From the NCBI GenBank assembly GCA_031629035.1, contig JAVLUG010000013.1, positions 1-64,000 on the forward strand: a DNA stretch of 64,000 bases. Direction: 5' to 3'. Positions 1 through 6,594 of this stretch are shown piece after piece (positions within the stretch are counted from its first letter, which is position 1; each line of letters starts with the position of its first letter). The translations under genes and the position numbers were made by a program. This DNA is from MVYY01 sp012517575 (lineage in GTDB: Bacteria > Bacteroidota > Bacteroidia > Bacteroidales > Paludibacteraceae). A model generated the notes under the pieces. That model was not told where the DNA came from, searched no databases, and saw nothing but the letters and a program-made list of their open reading frames with translations.

Positions 1-744
1 TTTCCTATCATAATTTGCAGTATTTTATACTGTAAAGATACTCATTCCTGCAAATATAAACAAACTTTTTTATAACTATTTTATTGATATTTAGTCGAAT
101 AGAATAAATTTAAGGAACGACTATTTAATATCTTTGAATGCATAATCTGGGATTAAACCACATTGCAGGATATCCGTTTCAAGATTATGAATAATAATCA
201 AAAATTGTATTTTTCTGCAGAAATGGTATTTTATTTTTTTGAATGAGTATTCTGGAATCAATTGACCCTTAATGTTGAATATATTTCCATTCTTCATTTA
301 ACTTGAAAAATACACAAAGTGCTTATTAGCAATTTCAGTTGCAAATGAATTCATTAAATATTTTCTTATTCTACTATATAATTTAGGTTCCATTTCTGAA
401 AAATACACTTGACTGGCTTCCACATTGATTTGGAAAAAACAATAATTTTTCAGTTGCAATATTAATAATAATTAGGTAAATTTTTGCGTAACATCTATTT
501 AATCAGTTGAGTACATATTTTATTCTGAAAAACGGATTTAGTATAGATTATCATTTAGTTATAAACTAATATTTGAAAAAATATTTAACTATTGTCATTA
601 ATTTAAAAGGTTTTTTCTTAATTTAATTTTCTTCGTGTTGAGAAAAAAGATAGAAAAAATTTTCACGATATGAACATTTGTTCAAAATAAGTAGTATATT
701 TGCAATATTATTGTGTGATATATTTCCATTAAAAGTAAAAAAAT
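1..744. other. AT-rich intergenic region, no gene recognised
   Basis: I see no coding sequence here. The left edge holds a perfect short inverted repeat (18-32, CAGTAT-TTT-ATACTG). A Bacteroidetes -7-like box reads leftwards at 51-58 (TATATTTG on the minus strand), which could belong to a gene beyond the window edge. The right part holds the palindrome and -7-like box described separately upstream of the DUF134 remnant. The rest is low-GC sequence without recognisable motifs. Confidence 0.6.
671..702 (+). promoter_or_regulatory. palindromic operator and -7-like box before the DUF134/ORP-like cluster
   Basis: A perfect 14-bp palindrome TGAACATTTGTTCA lies at 671-684. It is followed at 695-702 by TATATTTG, which fits the Bacteroidetes -7 consensus TAnnTTTG. 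The first gene of the cluster starts 43 nt further on, at 745. I see no TTG at the usual distance for a -33 box, and the palindrome occupies that position. This suggests a promoter whose upstream element is replaced or covered by a regulator site. That the binder is the DUF134 helix-turn-helix protein itself, now broken, is inference. Confidence 0.5.
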
Positions 745-991
745 ATGCCTCGTCCCAAACAATGTCGAAAATAGGTTCGCCACCATCGATGATAGGATTC
801 AAGCCTTTGCAAAGGCTTACGTGGAAGGTAAAATGATTGTAATCGAAGGAGGAAATGTAGATTTTGGGCGGGAATGGTATCGTTGCAGAAAGTGCCACAA
901 ATTGATTGAGGGTCTTGAAAATCATACCGCTTGCAGACATTGCAGAAGTTTTGGAAATGAGGAATTAATTCGCATAAATAACGGTAAATAA
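745..991 (+). pseudogene. DUF134-family regulator, frameshifted with internal deletion
   Basis: The first nine codons read MPRPKQCRK, the hallmark start of DUF134 (a predicted DNA-binding HTH family), and then hit TAG at 772-774. Shifting by one base at the A-run just before it restores the expected continuation IGSPPSMIGFKP. In a third frame (about 797-991) the sequence resumes with the family C-terminus AKAYVEGKMIVIEGG and ends in a zinc-ribbon-like tail with two CxxC motifs (CRKC, CRHC). About 60 residues of the HTH core between GFKP and AKAYVEG are missing. The junction is a perfect 18-bp palindrome (801-818). The gene is therefore broken by one indel plus one internal deletion, unless the assembly is wrong. 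It lies 7 nt upstream of the MBL gene and probably regulated the cluster. Confidence 0.75.
801..818. repeat. perfect 18-bp palindrome at the DUF134 deletion junction
   Basis: AAGCCTTTG followed directly by CAAAGGCTT. The left arm encodes the family's GFKP(F/L) segment and the right arm encodes the AKA segment about 60 codons later in intact homologues. The deletion has joined the two arms of what would have been a long-range inverted repeat. Confidence 0.8.
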
Positions 992-998
992 TTCCATT

Positions 999-1835
999 AT
1001 GAAAGCTGTTGTTTTATCCGATAATAGAAAAGGATTCTCCGATATTGAAATAGAGCACGGGTTATCGATTTATCTTGAAACCGAAAAGCACAGGATTTTA
1101 CTTGATACGGGTGGATCGGATTTATTTCTGCAAAATGCTGCGAAATTGAATATCGATCTGAAGGCAGTAGATTACGTATTTATTTCTCACGGGCACAACG
1201 ACCACATGGGAGGATTACCGCATTTTCTGAAAATAAACACCCGTGCCAATATAATCGTTTCGCCAAATGTGATGCATCGTTCTTTTTATTCCAAACGGAA
1301 CGGATTTCATACCATTGGTTTGGATCTTGATTTTTCGCCTTATCAACGTAGATTGATACCGATCGAAAAGGAATACCGGCTCGATGATGAAATTAGTATT
1401 TTTACCAATATTTCAGCCCGATTTAAACAGCCTCTGGCCAATCAAACACTATTTTGTGAGGACAAAAATCATGAAATCATCCCTGACGATTTTTCGCACG
1501 AATTAATATTTACCCTAACCAACAACGAAAGACTTTTTGTCTTCACGGGATGTGCACATAAAGGTTTGTTGAATATACTTGAAACAGTAAAAGAAAAACT
1601 TGAATCTCCTATCCAATGGGTGATGGGAGGGTTTCATTTACTCGATTCAAAAAACGGCGTCAATTACGAAACGGAAGAGAACATCGCTGAAATCGCCCAT
1701 TATCTGAATGCACATTATCCTTCATCCATGTTTATTACGGGGCATTGTACCGGAGATCAAGTTTTCAATCAATTAAAAAATAGATTGAAGGACAGATTAA
1801 TTCAATTTTACAGTGGATACACTATTCAATTTTAA
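999..1835 (+). CDS. MBL-fold metallo-hydrolase, COG1237 type
   Basis: A 278-residue cytoplasmic protein of the metallo-beta-lactamase fold. The metal-binding signature SHGHNDHMGG places H64, H66, D68 and H69 as ligands, and further metal-site candidates lie in the TGCAHKG segment (about 183-189) and ITGHCTG (about 246-252). This layout matches the COG1237 group, which includes proteins annotated as similar to dihydropterin-aminobenzene phosphate synthases; the substrate here is unknown. It starts 7 nt after the DUF134 remnant and ends 3 nt before a COG1433 gene, so it belongs to the ORP-like operon. MBL proteins of this type recur beside COG1433 and MinD-like genes in anaerobes (family knowledge); a role in metal-centre chemistry is inference. 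Confidence 0.85.
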   Translation: MKAVVLSDNRKGFSDIEIEHGLSIYLETEKHRILLDTGGSDLFLQNAAKLNIDLKAVDYVFISHGHNDHMGGLPHFLKINTRANIIVSPNVMHRSFYSKRNGFHTIGLDLDFSPYQRRLIPIEKEYRLDDEISIFTNISARFKQPLANQTLFCEDKNHEIIPDDFSHELIFTLTNNERLFVFTGCAHKGLLNILETVKEKLESPIQWVMGGFHLLDSKNGVNYETEENIAEIAHYLNAHYPSSMFITGHCTGDQVFNQLKNRLKDRLIQFYSGYTIQF

Positions 1836-1838
1836 TAT

Positions 1839-2156
1839 ATGAAAATAGCTATTACATCAGAAGGGAATTCCCTTAATTCAAACATGGATGCTCACTTTGG
1901 TAGATGTTCTTATTTTGTTTTTTATGATACCGAAACCGGTAAAACTGATTTTATTGTCAATCCTGCCAAAGAAGCTACTGAAGGAGCCGGCCCTGCAGCA
2001 GTTCAATTTATCGGATCAAAAAAAGTTGAAAAAGTGATTTCCGGCGAATTTGGATTAAAAATAAGATCATTGTTGGAGAGCTTGAATATCGGAATGCAAC
2101 GTGAACACGATAAAACCATTGCAGAAATTATACAAGAATTGAAAAAACAATCATGA
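1839..2156 (+). CDS. COG1433 protein (NifX/NifB C-terminal/MTH1175-like), first copy
   Basis: A 105-residue protein of the dinitrogenase iron-molybdenum-cofactor biosynthesis fold. It begins MKIAITSEG and has the family motif HFGRC (about 19-23) and a GAGPAA segment. Members bind metal-sulfur clusters: NifX and NafY bind FeMo-co precursors, and the Desulfovibrio orange protein binds a Mo-Cu sulfide cluster. No nifH/D/K/E/N genes are nearby, so nitrogen fixation is not implied. It sits 3 nt after the MBL gene and one base before the next start, so it is co-transcribed. It is a paralogue of the protein at 2716-3054. I infer a metal-cluster carrier for the ATPases downstream. Confidence 0.88.
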   Translation: MKIAITSEGNSLNSNMDAHFGRCSYFVFYDTETGKTDFIVNPAKEATEGAGPAAVQFIGSKKVEKVISGEFGLKIRSLLESLNIGMQREHDKTIAEIIQELKKQS

Positions 2157-2157
2157 A

Positions 2158-2367
2158 ATGCCAAAACTTGATGGAACAGGGCCGGAGGGACAAGGTCCAG
2201 GAACCGGCCGAAAAATCGGAAAATGCAACATCTTGCCTGAAGATGAAAAAGTAAATTTGTTGGGAACAGGTATGGGAAAACGCCGAAATAGTGGCGGTGG
2301 AGAAGGACAAAAGAAACGCTTGAAAAGCGGAGATAAAATAATAACAATATTAAAAAAAAGGAGGTAA
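2158..2367 (+). CDS. small Gly-rich DUF5320-like protein, first copy
   Basis: A 69-residue basic protein starting MPKLDGTGPEGQGPGTGR, the glycine/proline/threonine N-terminal signature of DUF5320-type proteins that accompany COG1433 genes. Function is unknown in the family. It has one cysteine, no membrane segment and a Lys/Arg-rich tail. The ATG lies one base after the preceding stop (2154-2156). The last two Arg codons (AGGAGG, 2359-2364) double as a perfect Shine-Dalgarno sequence for the next gene, so the two small proteins are probably translationally coupled. Confidence 0.75.
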   Translation: MPKLDGTGPEGQGPGTGRKIGKCNILPEDEKVNLLGTGMGKRRNSGGGEGQKKRLKSGDKIITILKKRR

Positions 2368-2369
2368 TT

Positions 2370-2624
2370 ATGCCAAGCTTAAACAGAAGAGGACCAAATG
2401 GAGAAGGTCCACGAACAGGAAGAGGATTAGGTCGTTGTAACCCTCAGAATAAGGGAAAAACCGATGAGGAAATTTTGCGCGATCGTACAGAAAACGACTC
2501 TAACCAGGAAATTTTTTATGGCCGCGGTCGGCAACTCGGTTATGGGCAGGGGCGCGGATTAGGCAGAGGAAATGGTTTAGGATTAGGACGAGGACGATGT
2601 CCTCACCTGGGCCAAAATCGATGA
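2370..2624 (+). CDS. small Gly/Arg-rich DUF5320-like protein, second copy
   Basis: An 84-residue protein. The N-terminus MPSLNRRGPNGEGPRTGRG repeats the DUF5320 signature, and the C-terminal third is a low-complexity Gly-Arg run with GRG, GLG and GQG repeats, closing with CPHLGQNR. A perfect AGGAGG lies 5 nt upstream of the ATG inside the end of the previous gene, which fixes the start. It has two cysteines (about 23 and 77) and no TM segment. It is followed directly by a strong terminator at 2631-2665. Homologues are typically neighbours of COG1433 and Mrp-like genes; the biochemical role is unknown. Confidence 0.75.
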   Translation: MPSLNRRGPNGEGPRTGRGLGRCNPQNKGKTDEEILRDRTENDSNQEIFYGRGRQLGYGQGRGLGRGNGLGLGRGRCPHLGQNR

Positions 2625-2630
2625 GTTGTG

Positions 2631-2665
2631 TAAAAGGTTGTATGACAAAACGTACAACCTTTTTA
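2631..2665 (+). terminator. Rho-independent terminator inside the ORP-like cluster
   Basis: The inverted repeat AAAAGGTTGTA / TACAACCTTTT (11-bp stem, about 10-nt loop) runs into TTTTT. It lies just after the second DUF5320-like gene. It probably separates an upstream unit (DUF134 remnant to DUF5320) from the downstream unit, or attenuates it. Confidence 0.75.
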
Positions 2666-2715
2666 CAAGTCCAATATATTTTGAATAAATAATTATAAAA
2701 TCAATCATTCTACAA

Positions 2716-3054
2716 ATGAAATACTTATTTGCTATACCATTGGAAAATGGAATTTTATCGCAGCATTTCGGGCATTGCCAACAATTTGCTTTTGTTGAAG
2801 TCGAAAATGGTTCGATCACAAAACAAACATTAATTACACCACCACCTCATGAACCGGGATTACTCCCTGCTTGGCTTGCAGAAAAAGGGATTACCGATAT
2901 TATTGCTTCCGGAATAGGGCAAAAAGCAATCAATTTATTTCAACAACAACATATCAGGGTATATATGGGAGCTCAGCACAAAAGTCCTGCCGAACTGGTT
3001 TCCGATTGGATGGAAGAATCACTTACTACTGGTGTCAATGCCTGTGATCACTAA
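2716..3054 (+). CDS. COG1433 protein (NifX/MTH1175-like), second copy
   Basis: A 112-residue paralogue of the 1839-2156 product. It begins MKYLFAIPLENG and carries HFGHC in place of HFGRC, an APPHEPG-like PPPHEPG loop (about 42-48), and a C-terminal CDH. The PPPHEPG segment is shared with COG1433 proteins that occur beside MinD-like ATPases. It is the first gene after the internal terminator and is followed 12 nt later by the DUF89 gene. I infer that it binds or delivers a metal-sulfur cluster and is the partner of the two ferredoxin-ATPases. Two COG1433 copies with different His/Arg motif residues may have distinct cargo. Confidence 0.87.
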   Translation: MKYLFAIPLENGILSQHFGHCQQFAFVEVENGSITKQTLITPPPHEPGLLPAWLAEKGITDIIASGIGQKAINLFQQQHIRVYMGAQHKSPAELVSDWMEESLTTGVNACDH

Positions 3055-3066
3055 AAAACGGAAATA

Positions 3067-3978
3067 ATGAGGTCTGATTATCGTTGTTATTTTTGCTTTG
3101 CCCGGCTTTTTGAAGAGTTGATCGAAAAGACGTCCCTCTCGGCCGAAGAAAAAAACCATTTTGCCGGCGAATTGTTTGGATTATTCAATACGGAAGGAAA
3201 CAGTTTTTCAGTTCCTCATTTGTCGCGAGAGGTGCACATTCTTTTCAAAAAATACAGTGGCAACGGCGATCCGTATAAATTGGTCAAACGTCAAAGTAAC
3301 GATATGGTTTTAAGCAGGTATGACGATTTAAAAAAGACAATCGCCTCATCGGCAGATCCTTTCGTCACAGCATTAAAACTGGCCATTGCAGGAAATATTA
3401 TAGACTATGGCATTCCTCAACAGTTTGATTTAGATGAAACCATCAGGAAAGTGCTGACTTCCGATTTTGCCATCGATCATTCAAAAGATTTAAAACAATC
3501 GTTGTCTGAAGCAAAATCGGTGTTGTATATTGGAGATAACGCAGGAGAAATCGTATTTGATAAACTATTTATCGAAACCATTCATCATCCTGATTTGTGG
3601 TATGCTGTTCGAGGGGCTCCTATTATTAATGACGTAACAATGGAGGATGCGAAATATGTGCAAATGAATGACGCAGCTCACGTGATTGAAAACGGATACG
3701 ATGCTCCTTCTACCATGCTGTCGCATTGTTCGGAAGAGTTTAAAGACCTTTTTTCACGGGCAGATATTGTCATTTCGAAGGGACAGGGAAATTTGGAAAG
3801 TTTGTTGCATGAATCAAGCAAAAAAATCTACTTTCTTCTCATGGTAAAATGTGATGTCATAGCCGATATTTTAGGTGTAAAAAAGGGACAATTTGTAGTT
3901 GCACGAAACATATTTGAAAATGAAAATTGCTATAGCGAGTGGCAAGGGAGGGACGGGCAAAACCTTTATTTCGACTAA
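3067..3978 (+). CDS. DUF89 (ARMT1-like, damage-control phosphatase family) protein
   Basis: A 303-residue protein. The N-terminal CYFC (C7, C10) and all-helical region are followed by the DUF89 catalytic core: GDNAGEIVFD (about 156-165, metal-binding Asp/Asn) and SKGQGN (about 237-242). DUF89 proteins are metal-dependent phosphatases acting on sugar phosphates or related damaged metabolites; the substrate here is unknown. The family normally ends soon after the segment seen at residues 270-280 (LGVKKGQFVV). Here the frame runs on about 25 residues and overlaps the next gene by 59 nt, so either the overlap is real or a stop was lost by an indel. It is part of the ORP-like cluster, 12 nt after the COG1433 gene. 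Confidence 0.82.
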   Translation: MRSDYRCYFCFARLFEELIEKTSLSAEEKNHFAGELFGLFNTEGNSFSVPHLSREVHILFKKYSGNGDPYKLVKRQSNDMVLSRYDDLKKTIASSADPFVTALKLAIAGNIIDYGIPQQFDLDETIRKVLTSDFAIDHSKDLKQSLSEAKSVLYIGDNAGEIVFDKLFIETIHHPDLWYAVRGAPIINDVTMEDAKYVQMNDAAHVIENGYDAPSTMLSHCSEEFKDLFSRADIVISKGQGNLESLLHESSKKIYFLLMVKCDVIADILGVKKGQFVVARNIFENENCYSEWQGRDGQNLYFD

Positions 3979-4673
3979 CCTCTTTTGGACAGCACAACAT
4001 ACAGGAGTCCCGACTACGCTGATTGATTGCGATGCCGAAGAACCGAATGTAAGTGAATTTCTCAGTGGAGAAGAACAATCAGTAGAGAAAGTCATACAGC
4101 ATGTTCCGCATATTAATGTGGAAGCATGTACTTTTTGCGGAAAATGTGCCGAATACTGCAACTATAATGCGATTCTGTTTTTGCCGGAAAATCGTTTCAT
4201 AAAGGTATTGTCAGACCTATGCCACGATTGCGGAGCTTGTTCTTACGCTTGTGAATACGGAGCCATTATTGAACAAGAAAAAACAATAGGAACTGTAAAA
4301 ATCAGTTCTGCCGGAAACTCTTCTCACATTATTGAAAGTCGTTTGGAGGTTGGAGAGCATTCCCCTGTTTCCGTTATCAAAAAAGCCATAAAGTCAGCTG
4401 ATTCCCAACATTTGATATTGCTGGNTCTCTGTGAGTACCATTCAACAGTTTCAAAAACCTGTTGGTGTGATTGTTAATAAATCGGGGCTTGGCAATCGTG
4501 CTGTTTATCAATGGTTAGACGAAAATAAGATTCCCTTGCTGCTCGAAGTTCCGTTTGATAAAGACATTGCCCGTATATATTCGGAGGGTAAGATACTGGC
4601 AAAGGAAAATCCGGCATATCGGGGAATATTTCAACAGGTATTGAATATAATTATGCACACACATTGGTCATGA
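3920..4673 (+). CDS. MinD/Mrp-type ATPase with ferredoxin insert, interrupted by an assembly gap
   Basis: The deviant Walker A motif is GKGGTGKT (residues 8-15), followed by two 4Fe-4S motifs (CTFCGKCAEYC, about 70; CHDCGACSYAC, about 101). The frame breaks at the ambiguous base 4425. It resumes in another frame from about 4431 with VSTIQQFQKPVGVIVNKSG and the family C-terminus to the TGA at 4671-4673. Compared with its paralogue at 4670-5545, about 35 residues spanning the DxPPGTGCP switch region are missing at the N. This is most simply a collapsed assembly gap, not a true mutation. It overlaps the DUF89 gene at its start, and its end overlaps the next ATPase by ATGA. In Desulfovibrio, two such ATPases belong to the ORP complex. 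Confidence 0.8.
4425..4425. other. ambiguous base (n) marking missing sequence
   Basis: This is the only n I noticed in the window. It coincides with a reading-frame change and with loss of about 35 conserved residues of the ATPase, so it marks a gap and not a single miscalled base. Confidence 0.85.
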
Positions 4674-5545
4674 CAGAAATAGCTATTCTCAGCGGAAAAG
4701 GTGGAACAGGAAAAACAAGTCTGAGTGCCGCTCTCGCCACCATTAACCATCAGACCGTCGTTGCCGATTGTGATGTAGATACAGCTAATTTGTATTTGAT
4801 CTTACAGCCCGAAAATTATGTCGAAGAAAAATTTTTAACGGGACACAAAGCAGTGATCGATGACAGTTCCTGTAATCAATGTGGATTATGCATCGACTAT
4901 TGCCGCTTCGATGCCATTTCCTATGTAAACGGGAGTGTTACTATTTCCGAAACAGCCTGTGATGGGTGCAAACTCTGTTCGCGGGTTTGTCCATTGCAAT
5001 CTATTACCATGATCTCATCCGATAAAAGTTGCTGGTATATAGGGAATTATCGTAACGGAAAAATGATTCATGCCCGATTGGCCCCCGGAGAGGAAAATTC
5101 GGGAAAACTTGTCAACGTGGTGCGTGAACAAGCTCGTAATACCGCCAAAGAAACCGGCTGGGAAATTGTTATTATCGACGGTCCTCCCGGCACAGGCTGC
5201 CCGGTTATTTCCACGCTTACAGGAGTAAACAAAGTGATCATAGTAACAGAACCCACTCGCTCGGGATTTCACGATTTGAAACGCATTGTAGATTTAACGA
5301 AAGAATTTAACATCCCCGCTTATATCGTTGTCAACAAATATGATCTGAACGAAAATATGACAGACGAAATTCTTGTCTGGTGCTCCGAAATGGGACTTCC
5401 GGTGATCGGTAAAATCTCTTTCGAACCCCAAATCGTCGAAGCCATGCTCCAATGCAAAAGTATTGTCGAATGGGCTCCCGAGACACAAGCTGCAAAAGAA
5501 ATATATGCCATTTACCAACAGGTGGTGAACATCAAAACAAATTAA
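4670..5545 (+). CDS. MinD/Mrp-type ATPase with two-cluster ferredoxin insert
   Basis: A 291-residue P-loop ATPase, complete. It has Walker A GKGGTGKT (about 9-16), DCDVDTANL (switch I), ferredoxin motifs CNQCGLCIDYC (about 68) and CDGCKLCSRVC (about 97), DGPPGTGCP (about 170) and EPTRSG. The ATG at 4670 is chosen because it overlaps the preceding stop (ATGA); an upstream in-frame TTG at 4664 is less likely. Family knowledge: paired ATPases of this type act with the COG1433 orange protein in Desulfovibrio, and related Mrp/NBP35 ATPases carry Fe-S clusters. I infer ATP-driven loading or transfer of a metal cluster between the ferredoxin insert and the COG1433 proteins. Confidence 0.9.
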   Translation: MTEIAILSGKGGTGKTSLSAALATINHQTVVADCDVDTANLYLILQPENYVEEKFLTGHKAVIDDSSCNQCGLCIDYCRFDAISYVNGSVTISETACDGCKLCSRVCPLQSITMISSDKSCWYIGNYRNGKMIHARLAPGEENSGKLVNVVREQARNTAKETGWEIVIIDGPPGTGCPVISTLTGVNKVIIVTEPTRSGFHDLKRIVDLTKEFNIPAYIVVNKYDLNENMTDEILVWCSEMGLPVIGKISFEPQIVEAMLQCKSIVEWAPETQAAKEIYAIYQQVVNIKTN

Positions 5546-5570
5546 AGCAACACATTGAAATAAATCAATT

Positions 5571-6506
5571 ATGATCACATTTGGCCCGGTTCCATCAAGA
5601 AGGTTAGGCAATAGTCTCGGGATCAATAATATCCCGGTAAAAAAGATTTGTTCTTATTCATGTATCTATTGTCAGGTCGGGATAACCAAACATTACAGTG
5701 TAAAGCGCGAGGCTTTCTACGATACGGTGAAAATATATGAGGAGGTAGCCAATCATTTACGTAAAATTTCCAACAAACCGGATTACCTGACATTTGTAGC
5801 CGACGGGGAGCCGACCTTGGACATCAACTTGGGAAAGTCGATCGAAAAATTAAAAAACTTCGAAATACCGATTGCCGTTATCACCAACGCATCGCTTTTA
5901 AACGATCCGGAAGTACGAACCGAATTATCGCTCGCCGATTGGGTATCCGTAAAGGTGGACGCGAATGACGAATCGATTTGGAAAAAATTAAATCGGCCGC
6001 ACAAAAATCTTTCTTTCGATAAATATCTGGAAGGAATTTTCCTTTTTTCTTCCCTATTTAAAGGTAAACTTGCTTCGGAAACCATGTTGGTTCAGGGACT
6101 GAACGATCAGATAGATTTAATCCGCTCGACTGCTACACTTATCAAACAAGTTCAACCGTTCGTTGCCTATATCTCTGTTCCTACCAGGCCACCGGCCGTT
6201 TCTTCGGTGAAAAAGCCTTCCGAAACTACCATCAATGCGGCTTATCAAATTTTTAAGGAAGCCGGATTGAAAACGGAACTTTTGATAGGTTTTGAAGGGG
6301 TAAACACAGGCTATACCGGTAATGCCATTGATGATATTATGGACATGTGCGCTGTTCATCCTATCAGAGAGGATACGATGGACGAAATACTCAAAGAGGA
6401 TCAAGCCGATCCGACGATATTGCAATTATTGTTGGATGGCAATTACATTAAAAAGGTGACATATAACGAAAAATTTTTCTATGTCCGAAATATGGTAAAA
6501 CAATAA
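5571..6506 (+). CDS. radical SAM protein, COG0731 type
   Basis: A 311-residue radical SAM enzyme. It has the N-terminal GPVPSRRLGNSLGIN signature and the [4Fe-4S]-SAM motif CSYSCIYC (C27, C31, C34), then the GEPTLD strand (about 84) typical of SAM binding. The C-terminal third (about 225-311) looks like a small winged-helix domain with a DPTILQLLLDG segment. COG0731 is distantly related to wyosine-modification enzymes, but this short bacterial form has no known substrate. It follows the ATPase gene by 25 nt and closes the ORP-like cluster. It is not a sulfatase-maturase: it lacks the extra SPASM cysteines. Confidence 0.88.
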   Translation: MITFGPVPSRRLGNSLGINNIPVKKICSYSCIYCQVGITKHYSVKREAFYDTVKIYEEVANHLRKISNKPDYLTFVADGEPTLDINLGKSIEKLKNFEIPIAVITNASLLNDPEVRTELSLADWVSVKVDANDESIWKKLNRPHKNLSFDKYLEGIFLFSSLFKGKLASETMLVQGLNDQIDLIRSTATLIKQVQPFVAYISVPTRPPAVSSVKKPSETTINAAYQIFKEAGLKTELLIGFEGVNTGYTGNAIDDIMDMCAVHPIREDTMDEILKEDQADPTILQLLLDGNYIKKVTYNEKFFYVRNMVKQ

Positions 6507-6594
6507 TCCTTAAAATCAGATGATAAATTAAATTGAACAAAAAACAATTGGGAAAAGCTTCATCATACTAACCACTTCAAAAAAATCAACACAA

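Noticed and set aside
18..32. Short palindrome CAGTATTTTATACTG as an operator
   Set aside because: Only 6-bp arms in AT-rich DNA, and the associated gene lies outside the window; too weak to claim.
623..940. 105-codon minus-strand ORF over the DUF134 region
   Set aside because: It is antisense to the recognisable DUF134 fragments and has no family features.
1839..3054. NifX/NifB-like proteins as evidence of nitrogen fixation
   Set aside because: No nitrogenase structural or assembly genes are present; COG1433 proteins occur widely in non-diazotrophic anaerobes.
5571..6506. Radical SAM protein as sulfatase maturase (anSME)
   Set aside because: It has only the CxxxCxxC cluster and the COG0731 signature; no C-terminal SPASM cysteine array.
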